Source of the DNA: Lutibaculum sp963816555
GTDB taxonomy: Bacteria > Pseudomonadota > Alphaproteobacteria > Rhizobiales > Tepidamorphaceae
Assembly: GCA_963816555.1 (NCBI GenBank)
Contig: CAWFLD010000011.1
Coordinates: forward strand, 434,001 to 498,000
DNA length: 64,000 nt
Direction: 5' to 3'
The notes under the pieces are model-generated. The model searched no databases. It saw only the letters and a list, made by a program, of their open reading frames with translations, and was not told where the DNA came from. Position numbers and translations under genes: made by a program. Of the stretch, positions 1-9,474 are shown piece after piece. Numbering within the stretch: position 1 is the stretch's first letter; each line of letters opens with the position of its first letter.

Positions 1-1479
1 CTCCTCGGTGCCCTGCCAGCCCTCGCGCAGCACCACGAACGCCTTCACGATCTCGGTGCGCACGGGGTCCTTCTTGCCGACGACCGCGGCGAGCGCCACC
101 GCCGGATGGCCGGCCAGGCAGTCCTCGACCTCGCCCGGGCCGATCCGGTAGCCGGCCGAGGTGATCACGTCGTCGTCGCGGCCGAGGAAGCCGAAATAGC
201 CGTCCTCGTCGACGCTGCCCTCGTCGCCCGTCAGCAGCCAGTCGCCGCGGAACTTGGCCGCCGTCGCCTCCGGCTTGTTCCAGTATCCGAGGAACATCAC
301 CGGGTTCGGCCGGCGCACCGCGAACTGGCCGACCTCGCCCGGCGGCAGGCGGTTGCCGTCGCGGTCGATCACCGCCACCTCGTGGCCCGGCACCGGCTTG
401 CCGATCCGGCCGGGCCGGCTGACGCCGAGCGCCGCGCAGGAGCCGAGCACGAGGTTGCACTCCGTCTGCCCGTAGATCTCGTTGACGGTGATGCCGAGCG
501 CCTCGCGCGCCCACTCCCAGACGTCGCGGCCGAGCAACTCGCCGGCGCTGCCGATCGAGCGCAGCCTCAGCCGCCCGTCGCGCGGCGGATCGCCCGCCGC
601 CCGCATCATCCGCAGCGCCGTCGGCGGGATGAACGCGTTGCGCACGCCGTGCTCGGCCATCAGCGCGTAGGCCGCGGCGGGCTCGAAGCGGCGGAAGGGC
701 TGCGTCACCACCGGCAGGCCGAAATGCAGCGCCGGCAGCATCGCGTTGAGCAGGCCGCCGGCCCATGCCCAGTCGGCCGGCGTCCACACCCGGTCGCCCG
801 GCTGCGGCGCGAGGTCCTGCGACATCTGGAAGCCCGGCAGGTGGCCGAGCAGCACGCGGTGGCCGTGCAGCGCGCCCTTGGCGGGCCCCGTGGTGCCGGA
901 GGTGTAGATCATCAGCGCCGGGTCGTCGGGCGAGGTGTCGGCGGTCGCCAGCCCCGCTGCCACCTCCGCGCAGGCGGCGTGGAGGTCGATGGCATCGTCG
1001 GCCCCGCCGTCGATCGAGAAGACGGTCTCGAGCCCCGGCAGCCGCCGCCTGATCGACTTGAGCTTGTCGAGGCCGAGCGCGTTCGCCACCACCGCCTTCG
1101 TGCCGCTGTCGCGCAGCCGGTATTCGAGCGCGTCCGGCCCGAACAGGAGCGCCAGCGGCAGCGCCACGGCGCCGAGCTTGTAGATCGCGAAGTGGGCGAC
1201 CGCCACCTCGGGGCACTGCGGCATCAGCAGCGCCACCCGGTCGCCCGGCGCCACGCCGTGCGCCTTCATGACCGCGGCGAGGCGGCCGGCGAGGTCGGCC
1301 ATCTCGCCGAAGGTCATGTCCAGCGGCGGCCCGTCGTCACGCACGTGGCGGATGGCCAGCCGGCCCGGATCCTCGTCCGCCCAGCGGTCGCAGGCGGAGT
1401 GCGCGATGTTGTAGCGGGCCGGCACCTGCCAGTGGAAGGACGTCAGGAGTTCGTCGTAGCTCGCCGCCTCGGGCAGCAT
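1..1479 (-). CDS. AMP-dependent acyl-CoA synthetase (5' part; 3' end outside window)
   Basis: The reverse strand reads open from an ATG at 1479 to the window edge, giving 493 codons without a stop. It shows the adenylate-forming core motif TSGTTGPAKG (residues 193-202), a YGQTE motif (336-340) and the later TGDE aspartate near residue 416, in the order expected of the ANL superfamily. These enzymes activate a carboxylic acid with ATP to an acyl-adenylate and then form the CoA thioester in the cytoplasm. The N-terminus resembles acetyl- and medium-chain acyl-CoA synthetases of the AcsA/AcsM type, but the substrate cannot be read from the sequence. The C-terminal lid domain lies mostly beyond position 1. 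The MscS gene lies just upstream on the same strand, 78 bases away, so co-transcription is possible. Confidence 0.88.
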   Translation of the reverse strand, partial: MLPEAASYDELLTSFHWQVPARYNIAHSACDRWADEDPGRLAIRHVRDDGPPLDMTFGEMADLAGRLAAVMKAHGVAPGDRVALLMPQCPEVAVAHFAIYKLGAVALPLALLFGPDALEYRLRDSGTKAVVANALGLDKLKSIRRRLPGLETVFSIDGGADDAIDLHAACAEVAAGLATADTSPDDPALMIYTSGTTGPAKGALHGHRVLLGHLPGFQMSQDLAPQPGDRVWTPADWAWAGGLLNAMLPALHFGLPVVTQPFRRFEPAAAYALMAEHGVRNAFIPPTALRMMRAAGDPPRDGRLRLRSIGSAGELLGRDVWEWAREALGITVNEIYGQTECNLVLGSCAALGVSRPGRIGKPVPGHEVAVIDRDGNRLPPGEVGQFAVRRPNPVMFLGYWNKPEATAAKFRGDWLLTGDEGSVDEDGYFGFLGRDDDVITSAGYRIGPGEVEDCLAGHPAVALAAVVGKKDPVRTEIVKAFVVLREGWQGTEE

Positions 1480-1557
1480 AGGCTCATGTCCGTTTCTTGG
1501 TCTTGGCGCCGGCGATGCTGCGCCAGCGAAGGCGCGAGCGCAAGTGCGGCAGGCGCG

Positions 1558-4106
1558 TCAGACCGCGCCGTCCTCGCCGGCGCTTCCCGGCGCCGCCCGG
1601 TCGCCGGCGGCACGCCCCGCGAGCGCCGCCTCGAGCCGGTCGATGTCCTTGATGTGCAGGTCCTGCTGCGGGAACGGGATGACGATCCCCTCCGCCGCGA
1701 AGCGCTTCTCGATCTCGAAGCGCAGCTCGCTCGCCACCGTGTAGACGTGGTTGATGTCGCCGATGAAGGCCCACAGCCGGAAGGCCAGGGCGTGCGGCCC
1801 GAAATCCATGAACAGGCAGGTCGGCTCGGGATAGTAGAGGATGCTCGGATTCGCCTTGGCGACCTCGATCATGAGGTCGTGCACCTTCTTCGTCGGGCTG
1901 CCGTAGGCGACGCCGATCGAGATGTCGACGCGGCCGATCATGCTCGAATGCGTCCAGTTCTTCACGGTCCCGGTGATCAGGTCGGAGTTCGGCACGATCA
2001 CCGTGCCGCGGTCGAAGGTCTCGATCTCGGTGGCGCGGATCGAGATCTTGCGCACGTAGCCCTGCTCGGAGCCGACGACGATCCAGTCGCCCTCCTTGAT
2101 CGGCCGCTCGGCGAGCAGGATCAGGCCCGACACGAAGTTGTTGACGATCGACTGCAGGCCGAAGCCGATACCGACCGACAGCGCGCCGGCGAGCAGCGCC
2201 ACGTTCTGCAGGTTCAGCCCGACATAGGTGAAGGCGAAGACCGCCGTGGCGATCATGCCGACATAGCCCGACATGGTGCGGATCGAGTTCCGCATGCCGA
2301 CGTCGAGCCTTGTGTTGGGCAAATAGCGGTTGGCGAGCCAGCCCTGGATGCCGCGCGTCGCCGCGACGCCGACCGCGATCAGCAGCACCGCCGTCAGGAT
2401 CGAGGACAGCGAGATGCGCACCTCGCCGACCTCGAAGCCGAAGAACGCGGCGCGCAGCCAGCCCGTCCAGCGGTCGGCCTCGAAGCCCCAGGGCAGGAGC
2501 ACCAGCATCACCGCGAAGACGATCAGCGCCACCGCGGATCAGCCCGCTGCCGAGCACCGCGATCTGCTTGACGCCGCCGGAGGACAGGCCGAAGCCCGCC
2601 TGCAGGGCGTGGCCGAGGGGCCGCCCGGGCCTCACGAAGTCGGTGATCAGCTCGTCGGTCATGCCGAGCAGCAGCCACAGGAGCGAGATCACCGTGACGC
2701 CGAAGACGAGCTGCACCGCGAGGAAGCTCGCCAGCGAGACGTAGCCGAGCAGCAGCGCGCCGAAGATGATCGCGAGCGCCGCCCACAGGATCATCCGCAC
2801 CACGACGGACAGCATGTGCGGCTCGTTGTCGCCCTCGCCCTCGCCGTTCCACTCCAGCGCGAGGCGGCGCAGCCCGAGGCCGACGAACAGCGCGATCGCG
2901 AAGGCGGTGACGATGCGCCGCGCGATGTCGAGCGACACGGCGGCGACGAGCACGTTGTTCAGCACCTGCATCACGACGCTGCCGCCGAGCACGATGCCGA
3001 TGGCGGTGACGTAGGAGCTGATCGACGCCGCCGCCGCCGTCGCTCAGGCCGACGATGCGCCAGCTCGGCGTCTTCGGCGCGAGGAAGGCGCGCGCCAGCG
3101 CGAACACGAAGATGATCGTCCCGACCCCGACGAAGATCCCGCGCAGCACGTCCGTCGCGCGGTCCGGCAGCACGGAGTAGAGGTTGAGGATCAGGAACAG
3201 CGCCGTCAGCACCAGCGCCGGCAGCACGCCGATCGACAGCGTGATGAAGGTCGCCCGCAGGAGCTTGCGCGAGACCGGCTGGTCCTCCGCCTCGGTGCCG
3301 TGCACGCCGTAGCGCCGCGCCACCACGCGCAGCAGCGCGCGGCCGGCGAGCGCGAGCAGGACCACCACCAGCAGCGCCACGAACGGCGTCCCCACCCACC
3401 GCCCGTGCAGGTAGGTGCGCGTCTCGGCCGACAGGCTGGCGAGCTCGGCGAGGCCCCTCGCCCCGTCCGCGGCGACCTCGCGCCAGAGCTCGGGGTTGAG
3501 CGCGCTCGGCCCCTGCGCCGTCAGGCGCTCGGTCATCCGGTCGCGCCGCGTCGCGGAGATGTCGAGCGCCAGCTGCTCGGCCTGCACGGCGATGAGGCGG
3601 GTGTTCTTCAGGGCCGCGTCGGTGCGCGACTGCTCGCCCTCCTCGGCCTTGCGCCGCTGCTGCAGCTCCTCCGGCTCCGGCGGCTGGCCCTCGGCGGGGG
3701 CGGGCCCGAGCTGCTGCAGCCGCGCCTGGACGGCCTGGAGCTGCGGCTGCAGGCGCTGCTCGAGGTCGCGGGCGCGCGAGGCGATTCCCTCCACCCGGTC
3801 GCGCAGCTCGCGCAGGGCGGACTCGCCGAGATCCTGGTTGTGCAGCCGCGACGAGACGTTCTCGAGCTGCTTGCGCCAGTCGTCGGCCCGGTTGTTGGCG
3901 TCGGCGGGATCGACCGCGGCGTCGAGCGAGGTGCCGACGATCGGCTCCTCGGGCGGCGGCTCCGCGGCCTTCTCCTCGCCGCCGCCGGCCTGTTCGCCCG
4001 CGGTGGGGATGCCCGGCACCTGCGCCCACGCGCCCTCGCCCGCCAGCCCCAACACGAGAAGGGCGAGCGCGAGAGCGACGAGACGGATCGCGTTGGCGCG
4101 AATCAT
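1558..4106 (-). CDS. MscS-family mechanosensitive channel with large periplasmic N-terminal region; two frame breaks
   Basis: Read across two frame breaks (near 3035 and near 2533, each in the sense of one extra base), this encodes about 848 residues. The ATG at 4106 opens a clear signal peptide ending AWA|Q near residue 28. A long helical, Gln/Glu-rich periplasmic region follows, matching the DUF3772-type domain of large MscS proteins. Several membrane segments come next, then the MscS pore and beta domain (roughly residues 610-700), with a Gly/Ala-rich pore helix and the stretch ERPIKEGDWIVV. The role is inner-membrane release of solutes on hypo-osmotic shock. All three segments align in order with no missing part, so the breaks look like sequence error. 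A shorter start is excluded because it would lose the signal peptide. Confidence 0.85.
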
Positions 4107-4244
4107 GCGGGGACCGATGCTTCGTTGGGTCAGGCGCAGGAGCGGATCAGCCGCGCGCCTTGATAGCCGAGCGGGCAGCCGCACGAAAGCCCGAGACCCG
4201 GCGGTGCCGGCCGCGGCAGGTGCATCCGGAATGTGGTGCTAGAA

Positions 4245-4321
4245 TGGTGTCCCCGGCAGGATTCGAACCTGCGACCCTCAGATTAGGAATCTGATGCTCT
4301 ATCCTGCTGAGCTACGAGGAC
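4245..4321 (-). tRNA. tRNA-Arg (anticodon CCT)
   Basis: The reverse strand folds as a 77-nt cloverleaf including an encoded CCA. The acceptor GTCCTCG pairs with CGGGGAC through one G-U pair. The D arm carries AGCTCAGC, and the anticodon stem TCAGA/TCTGA holds the loop TTCCTAA with anticodon CCT. The T arm contains GGTTCGAATCC. It reads the AGG arginine codon, which is rare in this GC-rich genome. Confidence 0.95.
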
Positions 4322-4323
4322 AC

Positions 4324-5127
4324 GTGGGGCATTCCCTAGCACAGCTTCGCCGCGCTCGCCACGCCCTGCGGGTGCTCGCGGTGGCCGCCTGTGCATGGCT
4401 TGCGGGCCCCGGCGCGGCCGCGGCCGGGGCGCCCGAGGGGTGCGCCGTGCCGGCGGGCGAGACCGTCTCGGTGGCCTCGGTGGGGGACGACGGTGCGCTT
4501 GAGCTGCGCGACGGGCGGCGCGTTCTGCTCTCCGGCATCGTGCTGCCGGACGGGGCGTGGCGGGCGCGCAGCGTCGCCCTGCTGCGCGAGCTCGCGGCGG
4601 GGCGCGAGGGCCGGCTCGCGCGTCTCGCGCCGGCGGACCGGCACGGGCGGCTCGCCGGCCGGTTCGTGGCAGAGGGCGGCGAGGCGGCGGCCCGCCTCGT
4701 GGCCGCGGGCCTCGCCTACGCCTTCGCGGACGGCGACGCGGCCTGCGCCGCCGCCCTCGACGGCCTCGAGGCGTCGGCCCGCCGCGCCGGTCTCGGCCTG
4801 TGGTCGGACCCCGGGCTTCTGCCCCTTCCGGCAGGCCTGCCCGCACGGATTATTGAAAAGCGTGGCCAATTCGTACTTGTGGAAGGCACCGTTCTCTCCC
4901 TAGGTGAACGGCCACGGCGGACATATCTGAATTTCGGCACATTCTGGAACGAAGACTTCACCGCCTACATGGACACTGACGTGGCCGCGCGGATCGCACC
5001 GGCCGGGCTCGCACCGGGCGATCTGAAGGGTCGGCGCGTCCGCATCAGGGGCTACGTGCTTGAGGAAAGAGGACCGGCGATTGCGGTCACTCGGCCGGGA
5101 CAGCTGGAGCTTGTCGAGGAACGCTAG
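4324..5127 (+). CDS. Thermonuclease-family (SNase-like) secreted protein
   Basis: The product is 267 residues from a GTG at 4324. An in-frame ATG at 4294 lies inside the tRNA gene on the opposite strand and is unlikely; a GTG at 4372 is another option. An Arg-rich N-terminus followed by a hydrophobic stretch ending PGAAAA suggests export. The middle part contains ADRHGRLAG, matching the D-R-x-G-R signature of staphylococcal-nuclease-like OB folds, followed by a typical alpha-helical LWSDPG segment. A second beta-rich, OB-like domain forms the C-terminus. Nuclease activity cannot be asserted because catalytic Arg/Glu residues are not clear. It is followed directly by the M48 protease gene, so the two may form an operon. 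Confidence 0.72.
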   Translation: MGHSLAQLRRARHALRVLAVAACAWLAGPGAAAAGAPEGCAVPAGETVSVASVGDDGALELRDGRRVLLSGIVLPDGAWRARSVALLRELAAGREGRLARLAPADRHGRLAGRFVAEGGEAAARLVAAGLAYAFADGDAACAAALDGLEASARRAGLGLWSDPGLLPLPAGLPARIIEKRGQFVLVEGTVLSLGERPRRTYLNFGTFWNEDFTAYMDTDVAARIAPAGLAPGDLKGRRVRIRGYVLEERGPAIAVTRPGQLELVEER

Positions 5128-5134
5128 GGCGCTC

Positions 5135-6604
5135 GTGGCGGCGGGCGCGCGCCTCGTCGCGGTCGCGTGCGTGGCCGCGGTCGTCTCCGGCTGCGCCGGC
5201 GGCTTCGGCGGCCGCGGCGTGGGCGACCTCGTGGACACGGCGCCGTCGCACGACGGCGCCTACGACCCGCGCGAGGCGGCGCTCGGCGAGCGCGAGCACC
5301 CGCAGATCGTCGCCTCCTTCGGCGGCACCTATGTCGACAGCGACCTGCAGGCCTATCTCGACCACACGGTGCAGCGGCTGCGGCCGGCCTCCGACCGGCC
5401 CGACTACGGCTACCGCGTCACGATCCTCAACTCGCCGTCGATCAACGCCTTCTCGCTGCCCGGCGGCTACATCTACGTGACCCGCGGCCTCCTCGCGCTC
5501 GCCAACGATTCCGCCGAGATCGCCGCCGTGCTGTCGCACGAGATGGCCCACATCACCGCCCGCCACGCGATCGAGCGCGAGCAGAAGGCCGCCAACGCGG
5601 CGATCGTCAGCCAGGTCGTCAGCGACGTCGTCGGCGACGCCGAGGCCGGCGCTGCGGCGCTCGCGGCGACGCGCGGCCAGCTCGCCGCCTTCTCCCGGCA
5701 GCAGGAGCTGCAGGCCGACGAGATCGGCATCCGCACCATGGCCAAGGCCGGCTACGACCCCGACGGCGCCGTCACCTTCCTGCGCGCGCTCGAGCGCCAG
5801 GTGACGCTGCAGTCGAAGATCCTGAACCAGGAGCGCGAGGCCGGCCGCGTCGACATCTTCTCGACGCATCCCGCGACGCCGCAGCGCGTGCTCGCCGCCG
5901 AGTCCGAGGCCGCGAAGATGAAGCCCGCCTCCGGCCGGGGCGAGCGCGACCGCAACAGCTACCTCGCCACCCTGCAGGGCCTCGCCTATGGCGACGACCC
6001 GCGCGAGGGCTTCGTGCGCGACCACACCTTCGTGCATCCAGGCCTCGGCATCACCTTCAGCGTGCCGCAGGAATACGCGCTGGAGAACACGCCGACCGCC
6101 GTGGTCGGCTTCTCCGAGAACGGCGACATCATCCGCTTCGACGCCGTGTCGGTGTCGCGCGACGTCGCGCTCGAGGACTATCTGCGCGAGGACGCCGTGC
6201 GCGGCGGCCAGGTCTCCGACGTGCAGCCGACGCGGATCGGCGGCCTTCCCGCCGCGACGGCGACGGTGCGCAGCGACGACTGGGACTTCGCGGTGGCGGC
6301 CATCCGCGGCAGCGGCACCGACGTCTACCGCTTCATCCTCGCCTCGCACGGCCTCGACGACCGGATGAAGCAGGAGCTGCGCGCCTCGGCCGGCAGCTTC
6401 CGCATGATCTCGCGGCAGGAGGCCCGCAACATCCGGCCGCAGCACATCGAGATCGTCACCGTCCGGCCGGGCGACACGGTCAGCTCCGTCGCCGCGGGCA
6501 TGGACTTCGCCCAGAACCAGGAAGACCGGTTCCGGGCGCTCAACGGCCTCTCCCCCGGCGACCGGCTCACCGCCGGCCAGGAAGTGAAGATCGTCGTCCG
6601 CTGA
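5135..6604 (+). CDS. M48-family metalloprotease lipoprotein with C-terminal LysM-like domain
   Basis: The 489-residue product starts at a GTG at 5135 with AGGG five bases upstream, just after the stop of the preceding gene; a TTG at 5111 is an alternative. The signal peptide ends in the lipobox VSGC, so the protein should be lipid-anchored in the periplasm. The zinc site is HEMAH (residues 135-139) with the third ligand in QELQAD (E191), as in the BepA/Oma1 group of M48 peptidases. The last 60 residues contain VRPGDTVSSVA and LNGLSPGDRL, a LysM-like module common in alphaproteobacterial members. A role in outer-membrane protein quality control is inferred from the family. Confidence 0.87.
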   Translation: MAAGARLVAVACVAAVVSGCAGGFGGRGVGDLVDTAPSHDGAYDPREAALGEREHPQIVASFGGTYVDSDLQAYLDHTVQRLRPASDRPDYGYRVTILNSPSINAFSLPGGYIYVTRGLLALANDSAEIAAVLSHEMAHITARHAIEREQKAANAAIVSQVVSDVVGDAEAGAAALAATRGQLAAFSRQQELQADEIGIRTMAKAGYDPDGAVTFLRALERQVTLQSKILNQEREAGRVDIFSTHPATPQRVLAAESEAAKMKPASGRGERDRNSYLATLQGLAYGDDPREGFVRDHTFVHPGLGITFSVPQEYALENTPTAVVGFSENGDIIRFDAVSVSRDVALEDYLREDAVRGGQVSDVQPTRIGGLPAATATVRSDDWDFAVAAIRGSGTDVYRFILASHGLDDRMKQELRASAGSFRMISRQEARNIRPQHIEIVTVRPGDTVSSVAAGMDFAQNQEDRFRALNGLSPGDRLTAGQEVKIVVR

Positions 6605-6780
6605 GGCGGCGCCCGGTACGCGGCGCTGACGCGGCTTCCGGGGTCGCCTGCCGGCGGTCAGTGGTCATCGGAAGGTATGCGGGAGGGCCCGGCGCCCGCA
6701 CGGCTTGCGGGCACGCGCCAGCGTGCAGCCCAGCCATGACAGAGACAGCCGGTAGCGCCTTGCACGGCGTCGCAAGCCAG

Positions 6781-6809
6781 CGTGGCAGCGGCGCCAGGCC
6801 GCTGCCACG
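6781..6809 (-). terminator. Hairpin downstream of rpoH (convergent with M48 gene)
   Basis: A perfect 12-bp inverted repeat, CGTGGCAGCGGC with a 5-nt loop, lies 9 bases beyond the rpoH stop between two convergent genes. It has no T-tract on either side, so it may act as a weak or factor-assisted terminator. Confidence 0.55.
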
Positions 6810-6817
6810 AGGATCCG

Positions 6818-7678
<861 letters not shown>

Positions 7679-7709
7679 GGCGACCCCGACCTTTTCGTAG
7701 CAAGTCTAA

Positions 7710-7735
7710 GACGCACCGGGAGGTACGCTGGTTCC
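7710..7735 (-). promoter_or_regulatory. ECF sigma-type promoter candidate upstream of rpoH
   Basis: On the reverse strand GGAAC (7735-7731) is separated by 17 bases from CGTC (7713-7710). This is one base from the GGAAC-N16/17-CGTT pattern of EcfG/RpoE-type promoters in alphaproteobacteria. The predicted start site would leave a leader of about 25 bases before the rpoH ATG. Confidence 0.5.
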
Positions 7736-7749
7736 ACAGAGTTGGTTCA

Positions 7750-7791
7750 CATCGAAACAGAAACGCCGCCCGGCCATAAGGCCGGACGGCG
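7750..7791 (-). terminator. Rho-independent terminator of carD
   Basis: A 12-bp stem (7764-7775 with 7780-7791, one G-U pair, 4-nt loop) is followed on the reverse strand by TTTCTGTTTCG. It sits 36 bases beyond the carD stop and upstream of the rpoH promoter, so it should insulate rpoH from carD read-through. Confidence 0.8.
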
Positions 7792-7826
7792 TCCAGTCGA
7801 GCAAACGTGATGCGGAAAAGGGGTGC

Positions 7827-8414
7827 TTACGCCGCCTCTTCCCTCTCGTCCTCGTCGTCTTCGGCCTCGGCGGCGGCGTTTGCGGCGCGCTTCGGCGCCT
7901 TCGCGAGCGTCGTCTCGATCTCGCGGACCGCCTCGGTCTCGGAGATCTGCTTCACCGCGGAGACCTCGCGGGCCATCCGGTCGAGCGCCGCCTCGTAGAG
8001 CTGGCGCTCGGAGTAGGACTGCTCGGGCTGCGTGTCGGCGCGGTGCAGGTCGCGCACGACCTCGCCGATCGACACGAGGTCGCCGGAGTTGATCTTGGCC
8101 TCGTATTCCTGCGCCCGGCGGCTCCACATGGTGCGTTTGACGCGGGCGCGGCCCTTCAGGATCTCGAGCGCCTTACCCACCACGTCGTCCTCGGACAGCT
8201 TGCGCATGCCCACGTTGCCGGCCTTGGCGGTCGGAACGCGCAGCGTGAGCTTGTCCTTCTCGAACGTGATGACGAACAGCTCCAGCGTCAGACCGGCGAC
8301 TTCCTGCTCCTCGATGGCGACGATCTGGCCGACGCCGTGAGCGGGATAGACGATGTGTTCGCCAGTCTTGAAACCCTGACGCTGAGCCGATTTCTTGTTG
8401 TTGCGGGTGGTCAT
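7827..8414 (-). CDS. CarD/CdnL-family transcriptional regulator
   Basis: The product is 195 residues from the ATG at 8414; an open extension upstream is not conserved in kind and has no ribosome site. The N-terminal half (about residues 14-75) is the CarD/TRCF RNA-polymerase interaction domain, with GEHIVYPAHGVGQI and LELFVITFEKDKL. A helical DNA-binding half follows, ending in an acidic tail. CarD/CdnL proteins bind the beta subunit and stabilise open promoter complexes, especially at rRNA promoters. It follows fdxA on the same strand with a 346-base gap, so it probably has its own promoter. A strong terminator lies downstream. Confidence 0.93.
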   Translation of the reverse strand: MTTRNNKKSAQRQGFKTGEHIVYPAHGVGQIVAIEEQEVAGLTLELFVITFEKDKLTLRVPTAKAGNVGMRKLSEDDVVGKALEILKGRARVKRTMWSRRAQEYEAKINSGDLVSIGEVVRDLHRADTQPEQSYSERQLYEAALDRMAREVSAVKQISETEAVREIETTLAKAPKRAANAAAEAEDDEDEREEAA

Positions 8415-8760
8415 ACTCGATCTCGAACTCCTGCGATCCGCAGACCCGAGAGGCGGGCCTCGTTCCCGACGCGAAGCGATACAATGCTGCCGAAGACACA
8501 CATCGAAACCCGCATAGGGCTCACTTGGCGCTTCGGCCGACCGACTTCCAAAACCTCGTCCGGAAAACGACCTGTCGGCGGCGGCATGATCTGGTGAAAT
8601 TGCCGACAGACATAGAACTGTAACACAAAATATAGCCCTCGCCAACGCCCTTGGGCGCCGCACCTAGGGGAAATTACAGAGGTCGAACGGTCGAACGGGT
8701 GCCGGCGCGAGTCGTTCCCGCGCCGCCGGCCGGGCCCTGCCGGGGCAGCCCGGACGAGGC
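8415..8760. other. Intergenic region between fdxA and carD
   Basis: These 346 bases hold no supported gene. The stretch near 8590-8640 is AT-richer than its surroundings, and on the reverse strand it could carry the carD promoter, but no -35/-10 pair is clear enough to call. Confidence 0.5.
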
Positions 8761-9099
8761 TCAGTCGCCCTCGCCCGGCTTGGCGGAGAAGAACTGCTCG
8801 TACTTGTTCTCCTTGCCGTCCCACTCCTTGGCGTCTTCCGGCGGCTCACGCTTGATCGTGATGTTCGGCCACTTGTCGGCGTATTCGGTGTTGATCGTCA
8901 GCCATTTCTCGAGGCCCGGCTCGGTGTCCGGCTTGATCGCCTCGGCCGGGCACTCGGGCTCGCAGACGCCGCAGTCGATGCACTCGTCGGGATGGATGAC
9001 GAGCATGTTCTCGCCTTCGTAGAAGCAGTCGACCGGACAGACCTCGACGCAATCCATGTACTTGCAACGGATGCAGTTGTCGGTCACGACATAGGTCAT
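8761..9099 (-). CDS. fdxA: Ferredoxin FdxA (7Fe-8S/two-cluster type)
   Basis: The 112-residue product begins MTYVVTDNCIRCKYMDC. Cluster-binding cysteines fall at 9, 12, 17, 21 and 25 in the first half and at 40, 43, 46 and 50 in CIDCGVCEPECP. The extra C12 together with C17 matches FdxA proteins carrying one [3Fe-4S] and one [4Fe-4S] cluster. The C-terminal extension of about 60 residues, with EYADKWPNIT, is typical of proteobacterial FdxA. It acts as a cytoplasmic electron carrier with unspecified partners. It sits in the conserved order helicase–S4–fdxA–carD on one strand. Confidence 0.95.
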   Translation of the reverse strand: MTYVVTDNCIRCKYMDCVEVCPVDCFYEGENMLVIHPDECIDCGVCEPECPAEAIKPDTEPGLEKWLTINTEYADKWPNITIKREPPEDAKEWDGKENKYEQFFSAKPGEGD

Positions 9100-9183
9100 C
9101 TAAATCTCCTGGGACGCGGGCTGTTCGCCGACGCACGCAAATAGGCTGATCGGACCGCTGCCTAGCCGGTCCGCATATGGGTT

Positions 9184-9456
9184 TCAAGTCGCTTCGGGGC
9201 CAGAGAGGTCTTCGTAGAGCAGGGTTGCTTCGCTTGCAGGGCCGCGGCGCGTGCCGAAGCCCGCCACGCGCACCACCCGCACCGCGCCGCCGACCGACAG
9301 CGTCAGCACGTCTCCGATCCGCACGGGCTGGGCCGGCTTCTCCACCCGGCGGCCGTTGAGCCGCACCTTGCGGCCCGCGACCAGCCGGGCGCAGAGCGCG
9401 CGCGTCTTGGCGAAGCGCGCGTGCCAGAGCCACTGGTCGAGCCGCTGCCCGTCCAC
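9184..9456 (-). CDS. S4-domain RNA-binding protein (Hsp15-like)
   Basis: This short protein of 90 residues starts at a GTG at 9456, 18 bases after the helicase stop. The S4 fold fills the first 60 residues: RLDQWLWHARFAKTR, then GRKVRLNGRRVEKP and VRIGDVLTL. It matches heat-shock protein 15 (HslR), which binds 50S subunits carrying stalled nascent chains, although this version is shorter at the C-terminus. The closing LLYEDLS motif is usual in alphaproteobacterial members. It is very probably co-transcribed with the upstream helicase. Confidence 0.9.
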   Translation of the reverse strand: MDGQRLDQWLWHARFAKTRALCARLVAGRKVRLNGRRVEKPAQPVRIGDVLTLSVGGAVRVVRVAGFGTRRGPASEATLLYEDLSGPEAT

Positions 9457-9474
9457 GCCCGCCCCGGCCGCCCG

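Noticed and set aside
106..2571. Long open frame on the forward strand (over 800 codons)
   Set aside because: It is antisense to the acyl-CoA synthetase and MscS genes, is Arg/Ala/His-rich without domains, and reflects GC-rich codon bias.
4294..4323. ATG start for the thermonuclease-like gene at 4294
   Set aside because: It lies inside the tRNA-Arg gene; the GTG at 4324 just outside is preferred.
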